NCBI GenBank assembly: GCA_024403235.1
Contig: JAKSSF010000026.1
Location: 1 to 35,471 of the forward strand
Length of the DNA stretch: 35,471 nt
Origin: Lachnospiraceae bacterium
Lineage (GTDB): Bacteria; Bacillota; Clostridia; Lachnospirales; Lachnospiraceae
Direction: 5' to 3'
The position numbers and the translations under genes were made by a program. A model generated the notes under the pieces. The model ran no database searches, was not told where the DNA came from, and saw only the letters and a list, made by a program, of their open reading frames with translations. Position 1 is the stretch's first letter. Each line of letters opens with the position of its first letter. Of the stretch, positions 12,925-21,771 are shown one piece after another.

Positions 12925-14679
12925 ATGAAATTTCTTCTTACAGCAGTCAACGCAAAATATATCCATTCTAATCCGGCCGTGTTTTCGCTGAAGGGCTATG
13001 CAATGGCCCATTTGACAGAAGCAGAAAAAGAATACTGCCAGATTGAGATTGTGGAATATACCATCAACCAGCAGCCGGAACAGATTGTTGCCGGATTGTT
13101 TAAGAAACAACCGGATGTAATCGGGTTTTCCTGCTATATTTGGAATTGGTCCATGATAAAGTCTCTATTGCCGGAACTACATAAGGTGTGCCCTAATACA
13201 AAAATCTGGCTTGGAGGACCGGAGGTGTCCTTTCATGGACAGAAAATTTTAGAAGACTTTCCTTACCTTTCCGGCATTATGATTGGCGAGGGAGAAGAAG
13301 CTTTTTTAGAACTGTGTAGGGGATATGGCAATCAACTTTCCGAAGAGGAGTTATTTCAAATTCCGGGCTTGCTAACAAGAAATGGTTATTCCGCAGAACG
13401 ACCATTAACGGATCTAAATAAAATTCCATTTTTCTATCATGATTTGACAGATTTTGAAAATCGAATTGTATATTATGAAAGCAGCAGGGGCTGCCCTTAT
13501 CGTTGCAGTTACTGCCTTTCTTCCATAGACAAAAAAGTCCGGTTAAGGCAGATGGACCTTGTGAAACAAGAATTGCAGTTTTTCTTAGACAAAAAGGTTC
13601 CCCAGGTAAAATTCATTGATAGAACCTTTAACTGCAATAAAGACCATGCCATGGCAATCTGGTCTTATCTTCTAGAACATGACAATGGTGTCACCAATTT
13701 CCACTTTGAAATATCTGCGGATATTTTGACCCGGGAGGAGTTGGATTTATTGGGGAAAATGCGTCCCGGTTTGGCACAACTGGAAATAGGAGTACAATCT
13801 ACCAATCCGGAAACCATTCAAGCCATTGCTCGTAAAATGGATGTGGAAAAATTACGAAAAGTTGTGGAGCAAATTCGAAATAAGGAAAATATTCATGTCC
13901 ACTTGGATTTGATTGTAGGGTTACCGTATGAAGATTTTCCTACTTTTCAAAACTCTTTTAACGAAGTCTATTCCATGTATCCGGAACAATTGCAGTTAGG
14001 CTTTTTAAAAGTCTTAAAGGGATCTCCCATAGAAGCCCAGGCAAAAGAGTATGGCATTGCATATAAGAGTGAACCCAATTATGAAGTGCTATATACCAAT
14101 TGGATCTCTTATGAAGAGGTACTGCGGTTAAAGGCTGTAGAAGAAATGCTGGAAACCTTTTATAACAGTAATCAGTTCCGCCATACCATTGGAATGTTGG
14201 AACAATATTTTCCTAGCCCTTTTGTGCTGTATCAGAGTTTGGCAGAATATTATGAAAAAAAGGGCTATGACCTGCAAAGTCCGGCTAGAGTAAAACGGTA
14301 TGAGATTTTAAGAGATTTTGCAGTAGAACATGCCCATATGGAAAAAGAGATGGCAGAGGAACTTTTGACATACGATATGTACTTGCGGGAAAATATGAAA
14401 ACAAGACCGGAGCTTGCGAAAGATCTTACACCGTACAAAGAAATTATTCGGGAGATATATCAAAAGGAAGAAGAAACCAGAAATTATTTGCCGGAATACG
14501 CAGACTACAACAGTAAACAGCTATCTAAAATGACCCATATGGAAGTCTTTGGATACAGTGTGTGGCAGCTTAGAAATTGTCATAAGTTAGAAAAAGAGGC
14601 TTATGTGCTGTTTGAATATCAAGCCAGAAATCCCCTGACAAAAGATAGCCGAGTAATTTGGATAGATAGAATGGAGTAA
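12925..14679 (+). CDS. B12-binding radical SAM protein with DUF4080-type C-terminus
   Basis: The 584-residue protein has an N-terminal cobalamin-binding Rossmann-like domain (residues 1-150, with DVIGFSCYIWNW and WLGGPEVSF). The radical SAM core starts near 175 and has the 4Fe-4S motif CPYRCSYC at about 189-196. A helical C-terminal region from about 380 is typical of the DUF4080 group. The chemistry and substrate are unknown; cobalamin radical SAM enzymes often methylate unactivated carbons or rearrange. ATG 12925 has only a weak upstream site (TAGGT near 12911). It is followed after 1 bp by nth and then by an exonuclease gene, so the three form one transcript. Confidence 0.88.
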   Translation: MKFLLTAVNAKYIHSNPAVFSLKGYAMAHLTEAEKEYCQIEIVEYTINQQPEQIVAGLFKKQPDVIGFSCYIWNWSMIKSLLPELHKVCPNTKIWLGGPEVSFHGQKILEDFPYLSGIMIGEGEEAFLELCRGYGNQLSEEELFQIPGLLTRNGYSAERPLTDLNKIPFFYHDLTDFENRIVYYESSRGCPYRCSYCLSSIDKKVRLRQMDLVKQELQFFLDKKVPQVKFIDRTFNCNKDHAMAIWSYLLEHDNGVTNFHFEISADILTREELDLLGKMRPGLAQLEIGVQSTNPETIQAIARKMDVEKLRKVVEQIRNKENIHVHLDLIVGLPYEDFPTFQNSFNEVYSMYPEQLQLGFLKVLKGSPIEAQAKEYGIAYKSEPNYEVLYTNWISYEEVLRLKAVEEMLETFYNSNQFRHTIGMLEQYFPSPFVLYQSLAEYYEKKGYDLQSPARVKRYEILRDFAVEHAHMEKEMAEELLTYDMYLRENMKTRPELAKDLTPYKEIIREIYQKEEETRNYLPEYADYNSKQLSKMTHMEVFGYSVWQLRNCHKLEKEAYVLFEYQARNPLTKDSRVIWIDRME

Positions 14680-14680
14680 T

Positions 14681-15334
14681 ATGAAAAAGAATACAAAAGA
14701 AATATTAGATAGATTGGATAGGGAATACGGTAGTGAATATGTTTGTTACCTGCACCATGAAAATGCATTGCAGCTTTTGATTGCTACCATGCTCAGCGCC
14801 CAGTGTACCGATGCAAGGGTAAACATCGTAACACCGGATTTATTTCAAAAATACAAAACTGCAGAGGATTTTGCCAATGCAGATAGGAAAGAACTGGAAC
14901 AGGCCATTCGTTCTACCGGATTTTATCATAACAAGGCCAAAAATATTATTGCCTGCTGTAAACAGTTAGTAGAAAAGTACAATGGAGAAGTGCCAAACTC
15001 CTTAGAGGCATTGACCAATTTAGCCGGAGTAGGTCGGAAAACTGCCAATGTGGTTCGTGGAAATATTTATCATGAGCCTAGTGTAGTAGTAGACACTCAT
15101 GTAAAACGAATTTCCAGAAAACTGGGGCTTACGAAAAATGAGGATCCGGTGAAGATTGAGTTTGACTTAATGAAGGAATTGCCCAAAGATCATTGGATCA
15201 TTTACAACATTCATATTATCCGTCTGGGCAGAACCATTTGTAAAGCCCCTACCCCCCGTTGCGAAGAATGCTTTTTACAGGAATGCTGTAAGGATTATCA
15301 GGCACGAAACAAAAAGAAAGAAAAAATGAAATAA
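14681..15334 (+). CDS. nth: Endonuclease III
   Basis: The 217-residue protein is the standard length. The helix-hairpin-helix LTNLAGVGRKTANVV carries the catalytic Lys120, and VVDTHVKRISRKLGL carries Asp138. The C-terminal iron-sulfur loop has Cys187, Cys194, Cys197 and Cys203, with exactly the C-X6-C-X2-C-X5-C spacing of E. coli Nth. It removes oxidised pyrimidines and cuts the AP site in base excision repair. It starts 1 bp after the radical SAM gene and ends 1 bp before the exonuclease, a tight operon. Confidence 0.96.
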   Translation: MKKNTKEILDRLDREYGSEYVCYLHHENALQLLIATMLSAQCTDARVNIVTPDLFQKYKTAEDFANADRKELEQAIRSTGFYHNKAKNIIACCKQLVEKYNGEVPNSLEALTNLAGVGRKTANVVRGNIYHEPSVVVDTHVKRISRKLGLTKNEDPVKIEFDLMKELPKDHWIIYNIHIIRLGRTICKAPTPRCEECFLQECCKDYQARNKKKEKMK

Positions 15335-15335
15335 G

Positions 15336-16034
15336 ATGATGACACAAGACTATACCGTAATCGATCTGGAAACCACCGGCTTGGATCCTAAAAAGGAGCG
15401 AATTATTCAGGTGGGAGCGGTAAAGGTACGACAGGACCAAATAGTAGATCGGTTGGATATTTTAATTGCCCCTGGGAAAAAATTGGAAGAAAGAATTACG
15501 GAACTAACCGGCATTCGTGAACAGGATTTAGAGGGTAAGCCATACATAGAAGAAGTACTTTCGGAAATATTGGAATTCTTGGGACAGGACATTTTGATAG
15601 GGCATCGGATTTTATTTGACTATTCCTTTTTGAAAAAGGTGTGCACCAATCAAAAAATCCCTTTTGAACGAAAAGGGATTGATACCTTAAAGCTTGCCAG
15701 GCGATATTTGCCACCGGAGGAAAAGAAAAACTTACCCAATTTATGTAAGCGATATGAAATAGAATACACACCCCATAGGGCGTTGGAGGATGCTTTGGCA
15801 ACCCATACTCTGTATCAGAAGCTGCGGGCTGATTTCTTTGAAGAAGAGACCTTTGCCCCGAAACCTTTACTATTTAAATTCAAAAAAGGAAGTCCCATCA
15901 CAAAGGCCCAAAAAGAGCGTTTGCTAGAGACTTTACAACGACACGGAATAGAGTCACAATATGATATTGCTACCATGACCAAAAACGAAGCTAGTCGGTA
16001 TCTGGACCAAATTGCTGCAACTTTTGGACGATAG
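15336..16034 (+). CDS. DnaQ-like 3'-5' exonuclease
   Basis: The 232-residue protein has the DEDDh motifs: VIDLETTGLD (Asp10, Glu12), GHRILFDYSFL (middle Asp) and HRALEDALATHTLY (His and final Asp). The exonuclease domain ends near residue 165. A C-terminal extension of about 65 residues (KFKKGSPITKAQKERLLETLQRHG) looks like a short helical module seen in Clostridial homologs. It resembles the epsilon proofreading subunit, but in Gram-positives PolC carries its own exonuclease, so this is more likely a repair or RNA-processing nuclease. Two ATG codons start the frame (15336, 15339). Its end overlaps a minus-strand gene by 44 bp. Confidence 0.88.
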   Translation: MMTQDYTVIDLETTGLDPKKERIIQVGAVKVRQDQIVDRLDILIAPGKKLEERITELTGIREQDLEGKPYIEEVLSEILEFLGQDILIGHRILFDYSFLKKVCTNQKIPFERKGIDTLKLARRYLPPEEKKNLPNLCKRYEIEYTPHRALEDALATHTLYQKLRADFFEEETFAPKPLLFKFKKGSPITKAQKERLLETLQRHGIESQYDIATMTKNEASRYLDQIAATFGR

Positions 16035-16623
16035 AAGCTTTTAGTGGAGAATGCAATTCCTGCGCTCGTTCGATTAACTCCTGGATTTTTTCAAACTGAC
16101 CAGCTTTTGCATAAATCTGTGCCAGGGTTTGGAAGGTGTCTCCAATGTCGGAGCCGGTTGTAATGCTAAATTCCAATACTGTTTTGGCTTCTTCCAAACA
16201 GTCCATGGTATAGAGCGTTTTCCCAAAGGTTTGTAAGCAGGTAATCAAATCGGTGTAATTTTGATCGTACTCACTTAAGGTGGGTAAGTTAGCAACTCCA
16301 TAGGAAAATTTTAAGTCTGTATTGGAGATGCCGTTGAAGTTAACCATTTTCTTCTCGGCCAGAGAAGTAAGCGTTGCCCTGCATGCGGCTAATGTTTCTT
16401 TTTCCTCTGCTGTATTTCCCACAGGCAGCTCCATAGGAAAGTTGTCGAAGGGAATGGAAATATAGTGTAAATCGTCTAAGGATTTACGGCGCACTTCATT
16501 GGCTGCCCGTTCTCTTTCCCAGAAATCTGCTTCAGCTTTTTCGTCTGCTTTATCGCCCTTGATAATGAACAGCCGAAGGACAATAATGAATAGGATAAAA
16601 CTTGAAAAAAAAGGGAATTTCAT
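15991..16623 (-). CDS. Membrane-anchored protein with TPR-like C-terminus
   Basis: The 210-residue protein starts with a hydrophobic anchor (residues 3-21, FPFFSSFILFIIVLRLFII) and then has a charged helical zone (ADEKAEADFWERERAANEVRR). The C-terminal 70 residues (CLEEAKTVLEFSITTGSDIG, then TFQTLAQIYAKAGQFEKI) look like one or two tetratricopeptide helices. AAAGG lies 11 bp before the ATG. Its 3' end overlaps the exonuclease gene by 44 bp on the opposite strand. The family is not recognised. The sequence suggests a protein tethered to the membrane with its helical part in the cytoplasm or outside; orientation is not clear. Confidence 0.65.
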   Translation of the reverse strand: MKFPFFSSFILFIIVLRLFIIKGDKADEKAEADFWERERAANEVRRKSLDDLHYISIPFDNFPMELPVGNTAEEKETLAACRATLTSLAEKKMVNFNGISNTDLKFSYGVANLPTLSEYDQNYTDLITCLQTFGKTLYTMDCLEEAKTVLEFSITTGSDIGDTFQTLAQIYAKAGQFEKIQELIERAQELHSPLKASIVQKLQQFGPDTD

Positions 16624-16721
16624 ATATAATAACCTTTCAGTAAAATTGAGAGAAAATACTATTTTAAGATAAATTTAGCTTATTTTTACAACCCATTGTG
16701 AAATATGGAAGGAGAAAAAAT

Positions 16722-16826
16722 ATGTTTAACCGTAATAAAAAATCTCAGAGAATTATCTCTTCTATCATTATTATTATTTTAGTACTTGCTATGGTAATCC
16801 CTACCGTATTAAGTGTAATTGGCTAA
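16722..16826 (+). CDS. 34-residue single-pass membrane protein
   Basis: GGAAGGAG (16707-16714) lies 7 bp before ATG 16722, one of the best ribosome binding sites in the window. The product has a basic start (MFNRNKKSQR), one helix of Ile, Leu and Val (residues 11-32) and ends at TAA 16824-16826. A positively charged N-terminus suggests that it stays in the cytoplasm. It precedes the VanW-family gene by 149 bp. The family is not recognised, but the start signal and helix support a real small protein. Confidence 0.7.
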   Translation: MFNRNKKSQRIISSIIIIILVLAMVIPTVLSVIG

Positions 16827-16975
16827 AAAAATCCTTAAAGATAGAGAAACTTTAGCATATTTTCAGATAGAAATCAATGAACCACTACAGTAGAATGTGG
16901 TATAGACAGAGGTTGATTTTTTATCGGAAAAGAAAAGGTAAAAGTGGTTTTGTTGTATCAAAAGGAATTAAAAAT

Positions 16976-18511
16976 ATGTGGAGTATGAAAAGAAATGTTG
17001 CCGGTTTATTGGGAATGATGGTTGCTATTTTGCTGTTTCCCACCATAACCGTTCAGGCGAAAGAGAATAGAATTCATTTCGGTGTTTATATTGAAACCGT
17101 AGATGTAGGCAATATGACAAAGGAAGAAGCTGACCAGGCTTTGGAGGAATACCTTACTTCTTTACAGGAGGCAGAGGTTGTTTTAGAGGCTTCTGAAGGG
17201 AAGACCTTGTCTACTACAGCAGGAGAATTAGGATTAACCATACAAAATCCGGATGTGGTGCAAACTGCTATGGATTTGGGGAAAACCGGCAATCTAATTA
17301 CCCGTTATAAAGCGATTAAGGACCTGGAAAAATATAATCATGTCCTAGAGGTAAAATTAGACTTTGATAAAGAACTGATTGCTACTTTGGTAGAAGAAAA
17401 ATGTACAAAATTTAACCAGGAAGCCTTGGACTTACACTTGGTACGGGAAAATGACGGTTTCCGAATCGAAGAAGGGCAGACTGGGATTATTGTAGATACT
17501 GAAAACACTGAAAAGAGCATATATGACTTTTTAACCACCAATTGGAAAGGTGGTACGGCAAACATTTCCTTGGTAATGATCATAGATGAGCCAATTGGTA
17601 CAAAGGCAGAATTGGAAAAGGTCAAAGATATCATTGGCTCCTATTCTACCAGTTTCCATACTTCCGGTACTGCACGTTCCGCCAATGTAGCAAATGGTAC
17701 CAGATTGGTGAACGGGATTACCTTGTATCCCGGAGATACTTTCTCTATGTATGATAACATCAAACCATTCTCAGAGGCCAACGGTTATTACATGGCCGGT
17801 TCTTATTTGAATGGTATGGTGGTAGATAGTTTGGGTGGTGGTATCTGCCAGGTTTCTACCACATTATATAATGCAGTATTAAAAGCTGAATTGGAAGTAA
17901 CCGAACGACACAATCATTCTATGATTGTCAGTTATGTACAGCCTTCCGCAGATGCTGCCATTGCAGAATCTTCCGGTAAGGATTTCAAGTTTGTCAATAA
18001 TAAACAGTATCCTATTTATATTGAAGGATATACCACACCGGAGAAAAAGGTTGTATTTAATATTTATGGTGTAGAGGATCGACCTGCTAATCGTGTGGTA
18101 ACCTATGAAAATGAGGTATTGGAAACCATTCAACCAACTACAGAAAAAATCGTTCCTTCCGGAGCACAGCCGGTAGGCTTTGTTTCTGCGGTACAGTCTG
18201 CTCATATTGGATACAAAGCAAGACTTTGGAAGATTGTCACTGTGGATGGAAAACAGGTTAGTAAAGAACAGGTGAACAGTAGCAATTATAATATGGCGCC
18301 CAGAACTATTACAGTAGGAACGGCTACAGATAATCCGGATGCCTACAATCAGATTCAGGCAGCCATTGCTACCGGCAGTATTGATTATGTGCGTGCTGTA
18401 GCAGGAGCTTTAGCTAGTGCTCAACCGGTACCACCGGCACCAGCACCAGCGCCGGCAGAAGCAACTCCCGCACCTACAGAGGTTGCACCTATAGAAATAC
18501 CACAGGAGTAA
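16976..18511 (+). CDS. VanW family protein with peptidoglycan-binding domain
   Basis: The likely start is ATG 16976, with AAAGGA at 16961-16966. An in-frame ATG at 16877 would add a basic 33-residue extension without a good site. A signal peptide or anchor (residues 4-27, RNVAGLLGMMVAILLFPTIT then VQA) leads into a PG_binding_4-type region with GVYIETVDVGNMTKEEA and then the VanW domain (GTRLVNGITLYPGDTFS, then GGGICQVSTTLYNAVLKA). A G5-like segment follows from about residue 370. The end is a Pro/Ala-rich tail (PAPAPAPAEATPAP). VanW proteins act at the cell wall, but their biochemical role is unknown. The next gene starts 10 bp after the stop. Confidence 0.88.
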   Translation: MWSMKRNVAGLLGMMVAILLFPTITVQAKENRIHFGVYIETVDVGNMTKEEADQALEEYLTSLQEAEVVLEASEGKTLSTTAGELGLTIQNPDVVQTAMDLGKTGNLITRYKAIKDLEKYNHVLEVKLDFDKELIATLVEEKCTKFNQEALDLHLVRENDGFRIEEGQTGIIVDTENTEKSIYDFLTTNWKGGTANISLVMIIDEPIGTKAELEKVKDIIGSYSTSFHTSGTARSANVANGTRLVNGITLYPGDTFSMYDNIKPFSEANGYYMAGSYLNGMVVDSLGGGICQVSTTLYNAVLKAELEVTERHNHSMIVSYVQPSADAAIAESSGKDFKFVNNKQYPIYIEGYTTPEKKVVFNIYGVEDRPANRVVTYENEVLETIQPTTEKIVPSGAQPVGFVSAVQSAHIGYKARLWKIVTVDGKQVSKEQVNSSNYNMAPRTITVGTATDNPDAYNQIQAAIATGSIDYVRAVAGALASAQPVPPAPAPAPAEATPAPTEVAPIEIPQE

Positions 18512-18521
18512 GCAAGTTGGT

Positions 18522-19496
18522 ATGAACCCAGGAAAAGTGTCTGAAAGCGTGTTAAAACGCTCTATTTTAAAACCTATAGAGTCTGTATGTGAAGAAATGG
18601 TGCAAGGTTCCGGCGTGGGGGCAGATTGCGCCCTTTTTTCGTTTTCGAAAGAAGCTTTTGTGGCACTTTCTGTAAGTACTTTTTCCCCAAAAGAGGGAGA
18701 GGCAGATTATATGATAGCCGCCAGTGTAAACAATATTGCGGCATCCTTTGCAGAGCCTAAGGCCATCTTGGTATCCGCTATTTTTCCTACGGATATGTAC
18801 GAAAATCATATGCGGAAATGGATGGAAGAAATCGAAAGACAGTGTAAGGAACTGGGAATTGTCATTGCAGGAGGAGATACAAAGGTATTGTCTGCGGTGA
18901 AGGAACCGGTATTTACCATTACGGTGTTAGGGGTTAGAAAAGAAACAAAAGAAAAACAGATAGTACCGGAGCAGGATGTGGTAGTAACCAAATGGATTGG
19001 GCTAACCGGTACGGCTATTCTTGCCAGAGAAAGACGAGAAGAACTGGAGGCACATTTGCCTCCCGGATATATAGAACAAGGAGCTATGTTGTGGCAATAT
19101 GCTTCTATCTTACCGGAGGCCGCCACCGCCATGAAGTCCAATGTGAGCGGAATGCATGATGTTTCTTATGGAGGGATATTCAGAGCCCTTTGGGAACTGG
19201 CAGAACACGCGGGCGTTGGACTGGAAATTGATTTAAAAAAAATACCGGTAAAGCAGGAAACCATAGAAATCTGCGAAGCATTGGGATTAAATCCCTATGA
19301 ATTGTTTTCTGCAGGTGCTTTACTGGTTGTATGTGACAATGGACATCATCTGGTTGCAGAATTGGAAAAACAAGGTATTTCTGCTACGGTAATTGGTCAA
19401 ACAACTGCAAACAATGACAAGGTCATCATAAACGAAGAGGAAAAGCGGTTCTTAGACCGTCCCAAAACAGATGAATTGGACAGCATTTGTATGTAG
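18522..19496 (+). CDS. AIR synthase-related (HypE/ThiL-like) protein
   Basis: The 324-residue protein has the two-domain AIR synthase fold pattern. The N-terminal part has GVGADCALFSF and SVNNIAASFAEPKAIL, and IAGGDTKVL is the usual ATP-phosphate loop. The C-terminal half has HDVSYGGIFRALWELAEHAGVGLEI, IPVKQETIEICEALGLNPYELF and SAGALLVV, which are close to HypE. HypE ends in a reactive Cys (PRIC); this protein ends DSICM, so a penultimate Cys is present but the motif is different. No hyp or hydrogenase gene is near. Hence the substrate is open. It lies 10 bp after the VanW gene and 30 bp before an Lrp regulator. Confidence 0.8.
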   Translation: MNPGKVSESVLKRSILKPIESVCEEMVQGSGVGADCALFSFSKEAFVALSVSTFSPKEGEADYMIAASVNNIAASFAEPKAILVSAIFPTDMYENHMRKWMEEIERQCKELGIVIAGGDTKVLSAVKEPVFTITVLGVRKETKEKQIVPEQDVVVTKWIGLTGTAILARERREELEAHLPPGYIEQGAMLWQYASILPEAATAMKSNVSGMHDVSYGGIFRALWELAEHAGVGLEIDLKKIPVKQETIEICEALGLNPYELFSAGALLVVCDNGHHLVAELEKQGISATVIGQTTANNDKVIINEEEKRFLDRPKTDELDSICM

Positions 19497-19526
19497 CTTG
19501 AATAAAAAATGGAGGATTAGGTATAA

Positions 19527-20009
19527 ATGAGAGAAAAGATTTTACAGATTATTGAAAAAAACAGCCGAATTGATTTGAAGGAATTGGCAATTATTTTAGG
19601 CCAGGAGGAAGCCGCAATTGTAGAAGAAATGCAGGCTATGGAGCAGGAAGGCATTATTTGTGGCTATCATACCTTAATCGATTGGGAAAAAACAGATATT
19701 GAGAAAGTAAATGCATTGATTGAAGTTCGCGTAACACCTCAGAGAGGACAGGGTTTCGATAATATTGCAGAGCGTATTTACAAATATCCTGAAGTACATG
19801 CAGTATATTTGATTTCAGGTGGTTACGACTTACTTGTGTCTTTGGAAGGAAAAACCTTAAAAGAGGTTTCTGCTTTTGTCAGCAACAAGCTTTCTACCTT
19901 AGACAGTGTGTTGTCTACAGCAACCCATTTTGTTTTAAAAAAATACAAAGACCATGGTACTGTTTTGGCAAAAAAACCTGTAGATGAAAGAGAGTTGATT
20001 ACACCATGA
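19527..20009 (+). CDS. Lrp/AsnC family transcriptional regulator
   Basis: The 160-residue protein has an N-terminal helix-turn-helix (IIEKNSRIDLKELAIILGQ) followed by the AsnC-type ligand-binding domain. That domain includes VNALIEVRVTPQRGQGFD, then IYKYPEVHAVYLISGGYDLLV and FVSNKLSTLDSVLSTATHFVLKKYK. Members bind amino acids and often control adjacent amino-acid genes. It overlaps the aminotransferase start by 4 bp (ATGA at 20006-20009), so expression of the two is coupled and the aminotransferase is its likely partner. GGAGG lies upstream of ATG 19527. Confidence 0.93.
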   Translation: MREKILQIIEKNSRIDLKELAIILGQEEAAIVEEMQAMEQEGIICGYHTLIDWEKTDIEKVNALIEVRVTPQRGQGFDNIAERIYKYPEVHAVYLISGGYDLLVSLEGKTLKEVSAFVSNKLSTLDSVLSTATHFVLKKYKDHGTVLAKKPVDERELITP

Positions 20010-21184
20010 GAAACCCATTATCTGAAAGAATCGTAGGCATTAAGCCTTCCGGTATTCGTAAATTTTTTGATATTGTCCATGAAATGAAGGATGCTATTTC
20101 CCTGGGCGTTGGAGAACCGGATTTTGATACCCCTTGGCATATTCGAGAGGAAGGTATTTATTCTTTGGAAAAAGGAAAAACCTTTTATACTTCTAATTCC
20201 GGTTTGATGGAGCTTCGCCAGGAAATCTGTAACTATATGAAAAGAAAACTGGATGTAGTGTATGATCCGGCAAAGGAAGTCATTATTACAGTTGGTGGAT
20301 CGGAAGCCATTGATATTGCACTGCGTGCCATGGTGGATCCGGGGGATGAAGTATTAATTCCACAACCCAGTTATGTGTCCTATGAACCTTGTGCTATTTT
20401 AGCAAACGCAACCCCTGTCATTATTAATTTAAAGGCAGAAAATGAGTTCCGTTTAACGGCTCAAGAATTGCGAGAAAATATTACAGATAAAACCAAAATT
20501 TTAATATTACCTTTTCCAAATAATCCGACCGGTGCCATTATGGAAAAGAAGGATTTGGAAGCAATTGCAGAAGTCATTTTAGAAAAAGATTTATATGTCA
20601 TTTCTGATGAAATTTATTCTGAATTATCCTATAAGGATGAGCATGTATCCATCGTTTCTTTACCTGGTATGCAGGAAAGAACCATTTTAATCAATGGTTT
20701 TTCTAAGGCTTATGCCATGACCGGGTGGCGTTTGGGCTATGCCTGTGGACCAAAAGCGATTATTGAGCAAATGACAAAAATTCATCAGTTTGCCATTATG
20801 TGTGCGCCTACCACCAGCCAGTATGCAGCAGTAGAAGCGCTTCGTAATGGAGACGAAGATGTGGCTATGATGCGAGAGTCCTACAATCAGAGAAGACGGT
20901 TTTTATTACATGCTTTTGAAGAAATGGGATTGCCTTGCTTTGAACCTTATGGTGCCTTTTATGTGTTCCCTTGCATCAAAGAATTTGGCATGAGCAGTGA
21001 AGAATTTGCTACCAGATTTTTACAGGAAGAAAAGGTGGCTGTAGTTCCCGGTACTGCTTTTGGCGATTCAGGAGAAGGGTTCCTTCGTATTTCTTATGCC
21101 TATTCTTTGGAAAATCTGAAAGAAGCCATTGGAAGATTGGCACGATTTGTTGCAAGATTAAAAGAAGAGAAAAGAAATCAGTAG
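20006..21184 (+). CDS. PLP-dependent aminotransferase, class I/II
   Basis: The 392-residue protein has the fold type I aminotransferase motifs. GVGEPDFDTPWHI is near residues 34-46, NNPTG at 172-176, and SDEIYSEL near 200 has Asp201 and Tyr204 for the PLP ring. The PLP lysine is Lys234 in GFSKAYAMTGWRLGY, and the substrate-carboxylate Arg lies in FLRISYAYS near the end. It resembles aspartate or aromatic/N-acetyl aminotransferases of the PatA type. The exact substrate is not readable. The start ATG overlaps the Lrp regulator by 4 bp, and trmL starts 1 bp after the stop. Confidence 0.92.
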   Translation: MRNPLSERIVGIKPSGIRKFFDIVHEMKDAISLGVGEPDFDTPWHIREEGIYSLEKGKTFYTSNSGLMELRQEICNYMKRKLDVVYDPAKEVIITVGGSEAIDIALRAMVDPGDEVLIPQPSYVSYEPCAILANATPVIINLKAENEFRLTAQELRENITDKTKILILPFPNNPTGAIMEKKDLEAIAEVILEKDLYVISDEIYSELSYKDEHVSIVSLPGMQERTILINGFSKAYAMTGWRLGYACGPKAIIEQMTKIHQFAIMCAPTTSQYAAVEALRNGDEDVAMMRESYNQRRRFLLHAFEEMGLPCFEPYGAFYVFPCIKEFGMSSEEFATRFLQEEKVAVVPGTAFGDSGEGFLRISYAYSLENLKEAIGRLARFVARLKEEKRNQ

Positions 21185-21185
21185 T

Positions 21186-21677
21186 ATGAATATTGTCTTA
21201 CATCAGCCGGAGATTCCGGCAAATACAGGAAATATAGGCAGAACCTGTGTAGCTACAGGAACGGTTTTGCATTTGATTGAGCCTTTAGGCTTTCGCTTAG
21301 GGGAAAAAGAATTGAAGCGTGCCGGCATGGATTACTGGGAGCATTTGGATGTGCGTCGGTATATGAATTTTCAGGAATTCTTAGAGAAAAATCCGGGCGC
21401 TAAGATTTGGATGGCTACTACTAAAGCCAAGCATGTATACACAGATGTGGAATTTGGACCGGATGACTATATTATGTTTGGAAAAGAAAGTGCAGGGATC
21501 CCGGAAGAAATTTTGGTGGACTATGAGGAAACCTGTATTCGAATTCCCATGTTAGAGCAAATCAGATCCTTAAATTTATCCAATTCTGTGGCCATTGTTT
21601 TATATGAAGCATTAAGACAAAATCATTTTTCCCATATGCAATTAGAGGGAGAGTTACATCGATTGCATTGGAAATAA
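21186..21677 (+). CDS. trmL: tRNA (cytidine(34)-2'-O)-methyltransferase
   Basis: The 163-residue SPOUT enzyme matches TrmL in length. LHQPEIPANTGNIGRTC is the N-terminal signature. FGKESAGIPEEIL and IPMLEQIRSLNLSNSVAIVLYE form the knotted SAM-binding motifs, including the conserved NLS..A. It methylates the wobble ribose of certain tRNAs. It starts 1 bp after the aminotransferase and ends the plus-strand operon that begins with the VanW-family gene. The long hairpin at 21709-21765 follows. Confidence 0.94.
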   Translation: MNIVLHQPEIPANTGNIGRTCVATGTVLHLIEPLGFRLGEKELKRAGMDYWEHLDVRRYMNFQEFLEKNPGAKIWMATTKAKHVYTDVEFGPDDYIMFGKESAGIPEEILVDYEETCIRIPMLEQIRSLNLSNSVAIVLYEALRQNHFSHMQLEGELHRLHWK

Positions 21678-21708
21678 ATAATTGAACTTTTATTTTGGGA
21701 AAAACAAA

Positions 21709-21765
21709 AAAGGGGACAGAGACTTTCTATCATTTTAAAAGTGATACAAAGTCCCTGTCCCCTTT
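21709..21765. terminator. Long GGGGACAG hairpin, REP-like, terminator for the kinase operon
   Basis: The arms AAAGGGGACAGAGACTTT and AAAGTCCCTGTCCCCTTT pair with one mismatch. An inner stem (TATCATTTT with AAAAGTGATA) extends them to about 27 bp. On the minus strand the hairpin is followed by a long T-run (the A-run at 21701-21711), so it fits as the terminator of the mutS2-regulator-kinase operon, 7 bp after the kinase stop. On the plus strand only three T follow. The GGGGACAG sequence also looks like a REP-type element recruited as a terminator. Confidence 0.7.
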
Positions 21766-21771
21766 GTAGCA

